37,590 nucleotides of DNA from the IMG/VR virus record IMGVR_UViG_3300048922_000453, positions 1 to 37,590 of that record, one strand, 5' to 3'. Below are positions 24,073-32,065 of this stretch, piece by piece. This DNA is from a virus. The notes below the pieces were generated by a model. The model saw only the letters and a list, made by a program, of their open reading frames with translations. It was not told the origin of the DNA and searched no databases. A program made the translations under genes and the position numbers. Within the stretch, counting starts at the first letter, position 1. Every line of letters starts with the position of its first letter.

Positions 24073-24315
24073 TTAATCCTCGTTGATGGCTGCCGCGGTA
24101 GGCCAGCGTTGAAGGGCTTTGATTTGCGCCAGCGTAGCCTTTCGCTTGTAATACCAGTTGATGCCTAGAGTGAACAGCGCCACCAGAATACCGGCCAGGA
24201 CGCCAACAGCACTCCATTCATCGGGACTCAGCCTGGTCAGCAGACCGTTAGCAATTGTCCCGGCAGATGCGCCGTATGCCGCGCCTGATGCCAGTTTGCT
24301 CATATCGATACTCAT
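24073..24315 (-). CDS. S: Pinholin, S21 type
   Basis: An 80-residue class II holin with two membrane helices: a Gly/Ala-rich first (KLASGAAYGASAGTIANGLL) and a second (WSAVGVLAGILVALFTLGINWYY), then a basic tail. Like P21 S it has two nearby Met codons, at 1 and 5 (MSIDMSKL), which could give antiholin and holin forms. ATG at 24315 has GGAGGTGAT directly upstream; the longer frame to 24624 crosses the late leader terminator and is rejected. Pairing with a SAR endolysin is the usual combination. Confidence 0.9.
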   Translation of the reverse strand: MSIDMSKLASGAAYGASAGTIANGLLTRLSPDEWSAVGVLAGILVALFTLGINWYYKRKATLAQIKALQRWPTAAAINED

Positions 24316-24512
24316 ATCACCTCCGTGATTACGGTCGGTGCTGTCGGTAGTCAGAAGAAAATTGCGCAACACCACGGCGTCAAAAGTGTGTGTGGAGACT
24401 GATTGGCGTGCGCAAAAACGAAAAAAGGCCGCTCTTTGGCGACCTCTTTGAATGGAAACCCTGACGCAATAGCGGTAACTGCCTTGCCCGTCGGCAACAG
24501 GGGTAATTTTTC

Positions 24513-24558
24513 TATCCCCTACAAGGGATAATCTTTTACTCATCCCTTTCAGGGGATA
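24513..24558 (-). repeat. Two related palindromes in the late leader
   Basis: TATCCCCTACAAGGGATA (24513-24530) and CATCCCTTTCAGGGGATA (24541-24558) are each palindromic, and the second matches the reverse complement of the first at 15 of 18 positions. The transcript between late terminator and holin can therefore fold in two exclusive ways. Confidence 0.7.
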
Positions 24559-24565
24559 AGCCAAT

Positions 24566-24591
24566 AAAAAAGCCCCGCCAGCTGGTGAGGC
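24566..24591 (-). terminator. Late leader terminator (tR'-like)
   Basis: Minus-strand stem GCCTCACC/GGCGGGGC with loop AGCT (one mismatch, one G-T pair), then TTTTTT. It lies between Q and the holin, where a lambdoid late transcript stops unless Q modifies the polymerase. Confidence 0.8.
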
Positions 24592-24695
24592 TGCGAGGCT
24601 TTCGGACATCCACTTAATATGCAACTGACCCGCAATCAGCGAATCAGATAATTCTTTTTAGTGCGGAAGACTCATAAAATCCCCACTATGAGGAG

Positions 24696-24723
24696 ATATT
24701 AATCCATTCCCGGACAAAAGCAA
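24696..24723 (-). promoter_or_regulatory. Candidate late promoter (pR'-like)
   Basis: Minus-strand TTGCTT, a 16-bp spacer and TAATAT follow the end of Q and precede the leader terminator. Position fits the single late promoter; the match to consensus is moderate. Confidence 0.5.
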
Positions 24724-24747
24724 CAGTTATCTTTGGGTCTGGTACTT

Positions 24748-25530
24748 TTATGCACGTGTAATTTTCTGGAAGGTCTGGTCAGCGTGAGACTCTTCATACT
24801 CAAGCTTAGCCACCAGCGCGTCAAAGAAAGGCTTCCAGTTGCGGTTCCAAGTTCTCTCCTGCAGGTCAGGAATCAGCACCCGGATGGCTCTGAATGCTTT
24901 TGTACCGGGCGAGCGCGCAAATCCTCTGCCACCACACCGATCACAATTCTTCTCAACGATGGAATTAGTTTGCCTGGACATCTCAATATCACGCACGCGG
25001 CCAGTACCATTGCACCGGCACCGCTCTGTCACTGCGCCTTTGCCGTGACATGTCACGCACATCTTTTCCAGCGTATCCAGCCTGTATTTTGGAGGAACGT
25101 AATTATCGTTATCAGGCGTTGAGCAGCCAGGGTGAACCATCACATACTCAATGCTGTTCATAATGCCACGGCCATCACAGTCGGGGCATGAGTGGGTAGT
25201 TGATGCAGAGCGGACATAATCTTCATATGCCAGCTTGGAAAGAACTCTGATACAGGAAGGCAGCTTTGAGCCAGCTGCTTTCAGAACGAGCTTTGGTGTT
25301 ATGCGCCGGGCATGCACCATAAGCAGACCTATAACGCGATCTTTATCCCCTTCGCTGACCCCGGACTTAGCCAGAACGGCTGCAATCCCCATCGGAGACT
25401 TTGACTGACACATCCCGATAGCGGCCATTAGGTCTGTACCCGTAAGCCCCTCACTTCCCGTAGCACGGGATGAGTCACTAATCTGCAGGCTCTTCGGATT
25501 GAAGTGCTTCAGCGCCGATTCAATTTTCAT
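24748..25530 (-). CDS. Q: Late antitermination protein Q
   Basis: A 260-residue Q of the phage 82/21 type. Four zinc-finger-like CxxCxG motifs lie in the C-terminal half: CPDCDGRG (120), CVTCHGKG (163), CRCNGTG (176) and CDRCGGRG (201), resembling a DnaJ zinc domain. The N-terminal region has DLMAAIGMCQSKSPMG. ATG at 25530 is preferred over an upstream GTG because AAGGTG spaces correctly. Q modifies RNA polymerase at the late promoter so it reads through the leader terminator and the internal terminators of the late operon. Confidence 0.9.
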   Translation of the reverse strand: MKIESALKHFNPKSLQISDSSRATGSEGLTGTDLMAAIGMCQSKSPMGIAAVLAKSGVSEGDKDRVIGLLMVHARRITPKLVLKAAGSKLPSCIRVLSKLAYEDYVRSASTTHSCPDCDGRGIMNSIEYVMVHPGCSTPDNDNYVPPKYRLDTLEKMCVTCHGKGAVTERCRCNGTGRVRDIEMSRQTNSIVEKNCDRCGGRGFARSPGTKAFRAIRVLIPDLQERTWNRNWKPFFDALVAKLEYEESHADQTFQKITRA

Positions 25531-25550
25531 ACTCACCTTCTCCACACACT

Positions 25551-26567
25551 TTATTTTTTGTCTGTCCCAATCACTCCGACTGCAATCGCGTGATCGAGGA
25601 ACCTGAACAGCAGCTCTATCTGACTGCCGTATTTCGCTTCAAACGCTCTCATATCCCGGTGCAGTTCATCGTGATGCGCTCTGCATAGCGGTATCACAAA
25701 TAAATCATGCGCCTTCGTTCCCATTCCCCCCTGTCCGTGTCCGATGATGTGATGAGGATCGTCAGCCTGTATGCCGCAACATGCGCAAGTCTGCGACTTT
25801 ACCCATCGTGTGTATTTTTCACTTTCCCAGCGCTTACGCTTGGGCCGCTTCATGAATGATTCTGGTGATTCCGGGTCTGCATGGAGGCTGATTATCTTTT
25901 TGACGATCTGCGCTGCGTCCTGAATAACCTCTCTGGCCGGGCGCTCTGCAACGATATGAGACTCTTTGGTCTCTCCTGCATAGTTTGACTCTTTCGGCAT
26001 GCGCAGAACGCGCCGCGCCGGTGCCTCCGGTATCAGGTCAATCACATCATTCAGGGTTGCCCACCAGCACAGTTCCGGCAGAGTCAGTTGGTGGTCACCA
26101 TTTAGCGCCATCTGACTGCATGCAGCCCTGATTATCCAGAGTGCGGTATTACCTTTGGCGATATTCTCCAGGTTACCGGGTACGCCGTTTTCCCTGAACT
26201 CATTATCGTGGCTATAGCAAAGAGACACCAGGCCGTTTTCGATTTCTGACACTGTGATTTCATGGTGATGCCACACATCCAACTGCTCCCACTGGCAGCA
26301 CCCGAAGGACTGGACGAAGGATGCCAGCGCATTCGGTCCACCAGCGGCCTTTATCACGCGTTCGTGACTGAAGAAGGGAATCAGTGAGGGTTCATCAAGT
26401 AACGGCTGTGTGCCGTCATTCAGCCGCCCTGATGGCAGGTCTGCCATATCCATTGTCGGTGTGCTTATCACCACCCTGCCCTTAAACAGCTTCAACAGGT
26501 CTGGTCCTGGCTTCAGCAACACAATCCCGGTGCGCGGGGCTACCTCTGGCGTAAGTAATGCTCTCAT
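25551..26567 (-). CDS. DUF968-type protein with HNH-like zinc centre
   Basis: A 338-residue protein common in lambdoid nin-like regions. The C-terminal third has an HNH-like centre: C261 and C264 in CACCGIQADD, H272-H273 in PHHIIGHGQGG and RAHHDELH at about 296-303. The N-terminal two thirds are an uncharacterised helical region. It overlaps RusA by 4 nt. A recombination or DNA-processing role is inferred from the neighbourhood and the fold. Confidence 0.85.
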   Translation of the reverse strand: MRALLTPEVAPRTGIVLLKPGPDLLKLFKGRVVISTPTMDMADLPSGRLNDGTQPLLDEPSLIPFFSHERVIKAAGGPNALASFVQSFGCCQWEQLDVWHHHEITVSEIENGLVSLCYSHDNEFRENGVPGNLENIAKGNTALWIIRAACSQMALNGDHQLTLPELCWWATLNDVIDLIPEAPARRVLRMPKESNYAGETKESHIVAERPAREVIQDAAQIVKKIISLHADPESPESFMKRPKRKRWESEKYTRWVKSQTCACCGIQADDPHHIIGHGQGGMGTKAHDLFVIPLCRAHHDELHRDMRAFEAKYGSQIELLFRFLDHAIAVGVIGTDKK

Positions 26568-26929
26568 GCGGCCACCACTTCAAAAGGCGTGATCGTTACT
26601 TCGGCCTTACCCTTCTTCGTCGTTGCGCCCCACTCTACCGAGAATCGTTTTATCTGGCTGTCGTCGCCCCACACACCGGCATGCGTGAGACTGTCGAATA
26701 ATGCTTTGAGGTAGTTATCAAGGTCACGCTGGCGTTTATCTGGTGGGAACAGAAGCACAGTAACCTGCACATTCACTGTAATCGGCTGTGGCCGGCGCTT
26801 TAGCTGCTCAAGAACAGCAGCAAATGCGTTGGAGCGGAAACAGCGCCCGGAGGCGCTGATCAATACTCCCTTTCTGGTGTTACGCCAGTACGTGTTAACG
26901 CTTGGCGGGAACGGGAGGATTAACTTCAT
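26564..26929 (-). CDS. rusA: Holliday junction resolvase RusA
   Basis: A 121-residue resolvase that cuts four-way junctions. Three acidic residues of the active site are visible: D69 and D71 in KRQRDLDNYLKALFD, and D90 in VWGDDSQIKR, nearly the same numbering as E. coli RusA. The start MKLILPFPPSVNTYWR is typical. It overlaps the methyltransferase upstream and DUF968 downstream, each by 4 nt. Confidence 0.95.
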   Translation of the reverse strand: MKLILPFPPSVNTYWRNTRKGVLISASGRCFRSNAFAAVLEQLKRRPQPITVNVQVTVLLFPPDKRQRDLDNYLKALFDSLTHAGVWGDDSQIKRFSVEWGATTKKGKAEVTITPFEVVAA

Positions 26930-28755
26930 GCAACCGCTCCTTTACTGCCCAGACACATCTCAGGGAGGTTTGAGCGCACTAATGCCTCTGCAAATGGCGG
27001 CGGCACAGCATTACCACAACGCGCTACCTGTTTGTCTTTCGCAAATTTATTGCCCATGTAATCGCGGTCTATGACATACCAGGACGGGAAACCCTGAGCG
27101 GCGTACAGCTCATGCGGCTGCAGCATACGCATGCCAATGTCCACTATCTGGTAGGTAATGCCATCGATGTTCACCAGGCCCGGAGATTCATGGTGATCAC
27201 TGGTGTGCTCTGACAGAAATGTCCGAACCTCGCCCAAATGAGTGCCACTGGCTGTCACTGTGTGCAGTGGTGTGTCGGTTGGCTGTCCTGTATTGGTGCC
27301 ACGAAATTTGATCAGGCTGCTGGTCACTAACGCATGATGATCAGTAGTCGTAACCGTATGCACAGGCGCATCCATCGACGCGCCCGGGCCTGAATAGTTG
27401 CCACCAAAATGTTTTGCCAGGAACGCCGAAACCAGAGCAAATTTATTACCACCGGCTGTGACCGTTCCCATCGGTTTTCCAATATCCAGCGCCCGGGGTG
27501 CTTGCCCTTCCCGTTCGCCATAGCCAACCTGAATAAGCGTCGGGCTGATCAGGGCGCTTTTCCCACCGCCACCAGCAGTTATCGTTGCCAGTGGTTCGTT
27601 CAGCTTATGGCCGATGCTGTTACCGAACTGACGAGATATGAACGGGGTCAGTTTTGCCTCAACAACTCCCAGCGCGTGACCGTTGCCGCCTGGCCGTTTT
27701 GATGTGCCGGCAGTAACTGTTGGCATTGGTTCAGTTACCTCCTGACCGGTTGCGCCAGTACGGAATTTCGTAAGGTGCGGTGTAACGATGGCGTAACCAT
27801 GCGTTTTCGTAATGGTCTGCAGCGGCTCAGTCAGAGCCTGCCCACGGAAACAGTCATATTTGGTTTTGGTGCTGGTGTGGTTGCATTTGACGATAAACGG
27901 TGCCGGATTTTCGATAACAAAACGCTGAATGCCTCTGGCAATTCTGCGAAGCGTGTTTTCAGCCAGCGGCTTCTTGCGGTCAAAAATACTCTGGCACTCC
28001 AGAGACCAGTCAATACACTCAGCAGCTGTACGCCACGGCTTGAGGTTGCCAGATTGCACAGCAAGGCTTTGCGGGTCTCCGTGAGTTGGCTTAGGCCATG
28101 TCACCGGCTGTCCGTCGCAGCGCATCACCATGAAAAATCTTTTGCGAATAGTGGGCGCGCCATAGTCACAGGCGCGCAGTTCTCGGAACTCAACTGTATA
28201 ACCCAGCCCCCGGATCAGGCGAGTGATTTCAGGACCATGACGATCAAGCTGTAGGCATTCACACACCTCATCCAGTGCCGGATGATCTGCTGCAATGCCA
28301 GTGCTCAGCATGCCAACAAAAGCGGCGAACGTCTCACCTGCCCTGGCTGGGTCTGGCTGCGCCTCACCCTCCAGCAGCGGCCCCCATGTCTGAAATTCTG
28401 TGACGTTTTCCAGCATGCCCACACGAAATTTTGTATCCAGCGCCCAGCGAATTGCCACCCATGCCAGACCGCGAATTTCTTTTTTGACCGGCTTGCCGCC
28501 TTTCGCCTTGCTGAAATGGCGGCAATCAGGAGAGAACCAGGCGAGACCAACCGGTGCCCCAGCGGTCGCCATTACCGGGTCAACCTCAAACACTGACTCG
28601 CAATAGTGCAGCGTCTGGGGATGGTTTGTAGTGTGCATAGCGATGGCGTTTGCATCGTGATTGATTGCGATATCAACACTGCGACCAATAGCCATCTCAA
28701 TACCAGTACTCGCGCCACCACCACCAGCAAAATTATCTACGATGATCTCTCTCAT
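26926..28755 (-). CDS. DNA C5-cytosine methyltransferase with repeated TRD
   Basis: A 609-residue C5-MTase. Motif I is FAGGGGASTG (9-18); the catalytic loop is FSPDCRHFSKAKGG with C78, so the usual PCQ is PDC-R; motif VI is ENV (116-118); RKRFF (204-208) fits motif VIII; and GNAVPPPFAEAL (581-592) is motif X. Between residues about 290 and 510 there are six copies of a P(L/M/V)xT(I/V)T core, at 311, 343, 388, 428, 464 and 496, each in a 32-45 residue unit. This looks like an expanded or multi-specific target recognition region. It would protect the phage genome from restriction. It overlaps ParB-like and RusA genes by 4 nt each. Confidence 0.92.
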   Translation of the reverse strand: MREIIVDNFAGGGGASTGIEMAIGRSVDIAINHDANAIAMHTTNHPQTLHYCESVFEVDPVMATAGAPVGLAWFSPDCRHFSKAKGGKPVKKEIRGLAWVAIRWALDTKFRVGMLENVTEFQTWGPLLEGEAQPDPARAGETFAAFVGMLSTGIAADHPALDEVCECLQLDRHGPEITRLIRGLGYTVEFRELRACDYGAPTIRKRFFMVMRCDGQPVTWPKPTHGDPQSLAVQSGNLKPWRTAAECIDWSLECQSIFDRKKPLAENTLRRIARGIQRFVIENPAPFIVKCNHTSTKTKYDCFRGQALTEPLQTITKTHGYAIVTPHLTKFRTGATGQEVTEPMPTVTAGTSKRPGGNGHALGVVEAKLTPFISRQFGNSIGHKLNEPLATITAGGGGKSALISPTLIQVGYGEREGQAPRALDIGKPMGTVTAGGNKFALVSAFLAKHFGGNYSGPGASMDAPVHTVTTTDHHALVTSSLIKFRGTNTGQPTDTPLHTVTASGTHLGEVRTFLSEHTSDHHESPGLVNIDGITYQIVDIGMRMLQPHELYAAQGFPSWYVIDRDYMGNKFAKDKQVARCGNAVPPPFAEALVRSNLPEMCLGSKGAVA

Positions 28756-30251
28756 TTCCCTGCCTCCAGTGAAAGTGGCAACTGCGTGACCGTTGCAATG
28801 ATTTCCGCGTGCGTCATTTTCTCCAGTAGCATGCGGTTAATATTGCTTTTCAGTTCACGCTGCTCCTCAACGGGCAGGTCCGAGGAAGATTTTATCTGGC
28901 TGAATACTGCGTTTACCTCAATAGGCCAGACCTGAGTGGTTACGCCTTCTCCCGCTAACTCACGGACGGCCTGACGCAGCATGCGGATGTTTGACCAGCA
29001 ATCACGGTTAGTCTGCTCCACCAGCGCGATAAACTCCTGAACCGTGCACGGCCTGTCCTGGCGAACGTCAATCAGCACCGCTGAAAAACGCTGCAACTGT
29101 TCCTTTGCCAGCTCTGGATCATCGTACTGCTCTGACACCCACAGCTTCAGTTCAAGATCGTCATGATGCTCTTTGATGAGGCGCACCGCTTTAGCAATGG
29201 TCTCTGCCGGAACTGTCACACAGGTAGGGTTCTCAACGGAGTCCGCCGCCCAGGTATGCGCGTACTTTGATTCGTTGTAGGTGTACTCAGCTTTCATTTT
29301 GAACGCGGCAATAACGCACGCCCACGCTTCTACACCGCTTTGCTCAAGGATTTCGTGTTTTAGAAGCGGCAGGTCATCACCATCGCCGCTCTCTGACTTA
29401 ACCGGGGCCGGTTGTTCGCTTACTGATTGAGTCACGCCGTAGTGCTCTTTGGCGATCAGGATAATATCCATCAGCTCAGCCGCCTGCAGGTCAGTTTCAA
29501 ACGTCAGCGTAATGCGGGCGCCCTCATCGCTCTGTTCTGTCTGAGAATGTTTAGCAATCAGTTCTGCAAGCTTACGTGCCTGGGCAGCACTGAACTGCGG
29601 CATAGCATCGGTCTTAGTCAGTTTCTTCTTCCCTGCCGCTTTCGCCTTCTGCATCTGCTCCTGAGCAATGGATGAGGCTTTAACACCATGTTCGCGCTGC
29701 AGTGCTACTGCTGTGGTTGCGGCCACTTCGCCGGATTTCACCATCTCAATCAGAGGTTCGCCAACGGTCAGCAGCTGCAAGTGTTGCTCAACATCGGTGA
29801 TCGAACGTTTCACCTTGGCGGCAATTTCTGCTGGCTCTAATCCCTGATTAACGAGGCGCTGGTAGGCTGCTGCCCGCTCCAGCGGCAACAGGGCACGTCC
29901 CTGGCTACTGGTGACCATGAACGCCACGCTGTCCGCCTCACTCCCCACGAAGTCTTTGCACTCAAGGCGCAGCGTATAGCCCTCTTCCTGAGCCAGCTTC
30001 GCGCCGTAATACCGGTGATGGCCATCGATGATCTTAATGCCCTTCTCGGTGACCTTAACAGCCAGCGGAGGCACATGCTCACCGGCGATAAAGGCGTCGC
30101 GGAACTCCTCGACATGGGTTTGATCGATATCACGGATGTTGTAATTAGTTTCTACATACAGCTCATCAACGCCCAGCAGGTAAGTTTTACGGGTGGTGAT
30201 ATCGGTATCGCTATTTTTCTTGTCGTCGTAAATGCGCGCTAATGTGCTCAT
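28752..30251 (-). CDS. ParB/Spo0J-domain protein
   Basis: A 499-residue protein. The N-terminal ParB-like domain (about 20-125) contains VDELYVETNYNIRDID and IIDGHHRYYGAKLA in place of the usual GERR/R box. A KorB-like helix-turn-helix follows (EPAEIAAKVKRSITDVEQHL). The long C-terminal region is unassigned and helical. ATG at 30251 overlaps the stop of the 40-residue gene (ATGA) and is preferred to one 18 nt upstream. No ParA or plasmid partition genes are nearby, and it is coupled to the methyltransferase, so chromosome partition is unlikely to be its job. A DNA-binding or nuclease role in the lytic phase is inferred. Confidence 0.85.
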   Translation of the reverse strand: MSTLARIYDDKKNSDTDITTRKTYLLGVDELYVETNYNIRDIDQTHVEEFRDAFIAGEHVPPLAVKVTEKGIKIIDGHHRYYGAKLAQEEGYTLRLECKDFVGSEADSVAFMVTSSQGRALLPLERAAAYQRLVNQGLEPAEIAAKVKRSITDVEQHLQLLTVGEPLIEMVKSGEVAATTAVALQREHGVKASSIAQEQMQKAKAAGKKKLTKTDAMPQFSAAQARKLAELIAKHSQTEQSDEGARITLTFETDLQAAELMDIILIAKEHYGVTQSVSEQPAPVKSESGDGDDLPLLKHEILEQSGVEAWACVIAAFKMKAEYTYNESKYAHTWAADSVENPTCVTVPAETIAKAVRLIKEHHDDLELKLWVSEQYDDPELAKEQLQRFSAVLIDVRQDRPCTVQEFIALVEQTNRDCWSNIRMLRQAVRELAGEGVTTQVWPIEVNAVFSQIKSSSDLPVEEQRELKSNINRMLLEKMTHAEIIATVTQLPLSLEAGK

Positions 30252-30370
30252 GCTGTGGTCAGCTCCCATGTCAGGACAATAATCAGGGCGGCAATCATCA
30301 CCGCTGCGGTGCGGATGGCCTGGTAGAAAATCTCATTGCGTTGGTAGTGGCTCTTCAGGTGCGCTTTCAT
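30248..30370 (-). CDS. Small single-pass membrane protein (40 residues)
   Basis: A 40-codon frame starting MKAHLKSHYQRNEIFYQ with one hydrophobic helix (AAVMIAALIIVLTW). It is joined by ATGA overlaps to the PerC-like gene before it and to the ParB-like gene after it, and GAGG lies 8 nt before its ATG, so translation is well supported. The N-terminus is basic and probably cytoplasmic. Function is unknown. Confidence 0.75.
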   Translation of the reverse strand: MKAHLKSHYQRNEIFYQAIRTAAVMIAALIIVLTWELTTA

Positions 30371-30801
30371 TGGCGATCCTCACTCAGGAAGCTTTCGCCA
30401 ATACGGCCTGTATCAAGCCCGCCATAGCTGCCACAGTTAAGTGAGCCTCTTGCGGCACAGCGGTCGCAGTTCTCTATGGCTTCATTGCGGGATGCATCGA
30501 ACCGGGCCACCAGCATCGCTTCACGCCACACCTGTGCAGCACGCAGCCAGAACCCTTTAGCCTCCAGTTCGGTAGCCTGCTTCGCCAGCTGGCGATGCTT
30601 TTCGCTCTCTTCTGGCACCGGAGCGGTGTTGATCGAATAACTCCAGTCGCTGGCACGCTTGAGAGTCCCCCTGGTGAACAACGGTTTGATAAAGCGCTTC
30701 ACTGAAGTTTCATGCAGGCCAGTGAGCTTGCAGAGATCGCGGACCTTCAGCGGGCCATTGCGGGTAATCAGTTCAAGAATTTTTGATTCGTGGTTAATCA
30801 T
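30367..30801 (-). CDS. Winged-helix + PerC-like regulator
   Basis: A 144-residue protein. The N-terminal region is a winged helix (ILELITRNGPLKVRDLCKLTG, ETSVKRFIKPLFTRGTLKR). Residues about 75-115 match the PerC family core: LEAKGFWLRAAQVWREAML followed by a short ending with CDRC. The C-terminus carries two further Cys. It lies downstream of the replication gene in the early operon. PerC-family prophage proteins regulate host genes in some enterobacteria; here regulation is inferred. Confidence 0.78.
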   Translation of the reverse strand: MINHESKILELITRNGPLKVRDLCKLTGLHETSVKRFIKPLFTRGTLKRASDWSYSINTAPVPEESEKHRQLAKQATELEAKGFWLRAAQVWREAMLVARFDASRNEAIENCDRCAARGSLNCGSYGGLDTGRIGESFLSEDRQ

Positions 30802-30813
30802 CGCTCTATCCCC

Positions 30814-31698
30814 TTATGCGCCGCGAAAGCCGTCAGGTATCGCGTAGTCCATTGATGAGATGGCCATAACATCTCGCTGCCATTTACCGTTGACACATTT
30901 CGGACGGCCCGCCTTGTCCCATTTCTGGGCAGAACCCAGATAGCCTGGGAACTTACCCTGGCGGAAAATGGTTTCCGGTCGCACGTATTCACGCATTTTG
31001 GTGTCTGCACCCCACTTAGCAATTGAGTAATCGACGGTGAGGATCAGCTCATCAACAGTGAAATCTTCAGACAGACGACCTCGAATAGGTCCCAGCGATG
31101 ATTTTGATTTCTGAAAGCGCAGGCCAGAGGCACGCACCAGATGCTCTAACACAGTGAAAGCAGCCTGATTTGCATCAGGGGCATGGTCGGGTTGCCCCGC
31201 AACCTGACAAGAAGGGGTTGTAGTAATCTCTGTAGTATTCTCTGTTGTAATCTCTGTAAGACGAGGGCAATTTGCCCCCATCGATGGGGTTAAAATGCCA
31301 TTATCGATAGGTGCAGCTTGCCCTTTTCGATGAGTGCAACTTGCATCCTTCGATGAGGGCAATTTGCCCTCATCGGTCAACAGTGGGTTTGCGTGGTTAA
31401 TAGCGTAAAAATTGGTGCGATCATGTTGAGTCTTTTTCAGCTGCTCAACATAGATGAGTCCGCTTTTCTTAAGCGAGGTCAGAGCACGTTTAACCGTATC
31501 TGACGACCACCATGGGAATTGCTCATTCCAGTCTTCAATGGTGTTGTAAATCCAGCGTTTGCCGTCATGCTCAACACCTGAAGTGGTGTCCTCCAGCCAG
31601 TAGCAAATCTGTTGCAGCACAATGGCCTCATTCAGCCCAATGCGCTGCGCAAGGGCTGGACTAATGACCAGAGGCTTAACCTTAAGCAATAAACTCAT
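30814..31698 (-). CDS. Replication initiator (O-like) with internal origin
   Basis: A 294-residue replication protein. The N-terminal winged-helix region (SPALAQRIGLNEAIVLQQICYWLED; SDTVKRALTSLKKSGLIYVE) is the DNA-binding part. A low-complexity Thr-rich middle (TEITTENTTEITTT) corresponds to the repeated origin DNA. The C-terminal region (LVRASGLRFQKSKSSLGPIRGRL) is a conserved phage replication C-terminal domain. ATG at 31698 is chosen for GAAGG upstream and the ATGA overlap with the DUF4222 gene. No separate helicase loader (P/DnaC type) is visible downstream. Confidence 0.87.
   Translation of the reverse strand: MSLLLKVKPLVISPALAQRIGLNEAIVLQQICYWLEDTTSGVEHDGKRWIYNTIEDWNEQFPWWSSDTVKRALTSLKKSGLIYVEQLKKTQHDRTNFYAINHANPLLTDEGKLPSSKDASCTHRKGQAAPIDNGILTPSMGANCPRLTEITTENTTEITTTPSCQVAGQPDHAPDANQAAFTVLEHLVRASGLRFQKSKSSLGPIRGRLSEDFTVDELILTVDYSIAKWGADTKMREYVRPETIFRQGKFPGYLGSAQKWDKAGRPKCVNGKWQRDVMAISSMDYAIPDGFRGA
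31227..31386. other. Putative replication origin: five 23-bp iterons plus 12-bp repeats
   Basis: Five units begin at 31272, 31295, 31318, 31341 and 31364, exactly 23 bp apart. Each has TTGCC- or ATGCC-like bases, then TCGAT (TCGGT in the fifth) at offset 9, and several end in a complementary GGGCA. Next to them are three 12-bp direct repeats with TCTCTGT at 31227, 31239 and 31251, AT-rich enough to be the unwinding element. Position inside the initiator gene is as in lambda ori. Confidence 0.82.
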
Positions 31699-31877
31699 GA
31701 CGCCACCTTCCTGAACTTCTGGCTGAACAGAACGCGGGGCTGCATGCATGGATGCGGATAGTTCGGGCGCATGTAAATCACGCGATGATTAACCACGTCT
31801 ACACCAACCGTCTCCACAACCACGCCGCGCGGGTCTTTGTAGCGTTCCACCCAGGGTTTAATGATCTCGTTTTCCAT
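31695..31877 (-). CDS. DUF4222 family small phage protein
   Basis: A 60-residue protein (MENEIIKPWVERYKDPRG, NHRVIYMRPNYPHPCMQPR, FSQKFRKVAS) with the strongly conserved DUF4222 pattern of early lambdoid operons. The ATG at 31877 overlaps the previous stop (TGATG), and the gene overlaps the replication gene by ATGA. Function is unknown. Confidence 0.87.
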   Translation of the reverse strand: MENEIIKPWVERYKDPRGVVVETVGVDVVNHRVIYMRPNYPHPCMQPRVLFSQKFRKVAS

Positions 31878-32065
31878 CAATTCACACCTGACTGCGCCGG
31901 ACGGCGGTAGAAAGTCTTCCACGCGGACTCAACTACCAGACGAGTAGTTGTCTGGTAGTTGTTAGGGCCACCTGCGGTCGGTATGATTTGCTCATAGACA
32001 GGGACGCCAGCAATAAGACGGCAACGGAATTGCCCAACTGCTTTGGTTTGGCTTACAATGGACAT
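31877..32065 (-). CDS. Small early protein, start next to the oop-like promoter
   Basis: A 62-residue protein (MSIVSQTKAVGQFRCRL to YRRPAQSGVN) between the YmfL-like regulator and DUF4222. ATG at 32065 is preferred because GGAG (in GTGTGTGGAGAA) lies upstream; the longer frame to 32203 crosses a terminator. Its start codon abuts the predicted 5' end of the opposite-strand RNA, whose body covers its ribosome-binding site. Family unknown. Confidence 0.7.
   Translation of the reverse strand: MSIVSQTKAVGQFRCRLIAGVPVYEQIIPTAGGPNNYQTTTRLVVESAWKTFYRRPAQSGVN
32030..32059 (+). promoter_or_regulatory. pO-like promoter of the antisense RNA
   Basis: TTGCCC (32030-32035), an 18-bp spacer and TACAAT (32054-32059) read rightward, opposite to the early operon. 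Transcription should start near 32066. Confidence 0.7.

Noticed and set aside
24316-24624. N-terminal extension of the holin frame
   Set aside because: It runs through the late leader terminator and palindromes; the GGAGGTGAT-ATG start at 24315 fits an S21-type holin.
27775-28254. 159-codon plus-strand frame inside the methyltransferase
   Set aside because: Antisense shadow; the methyltransferase motifs are on the other strand.
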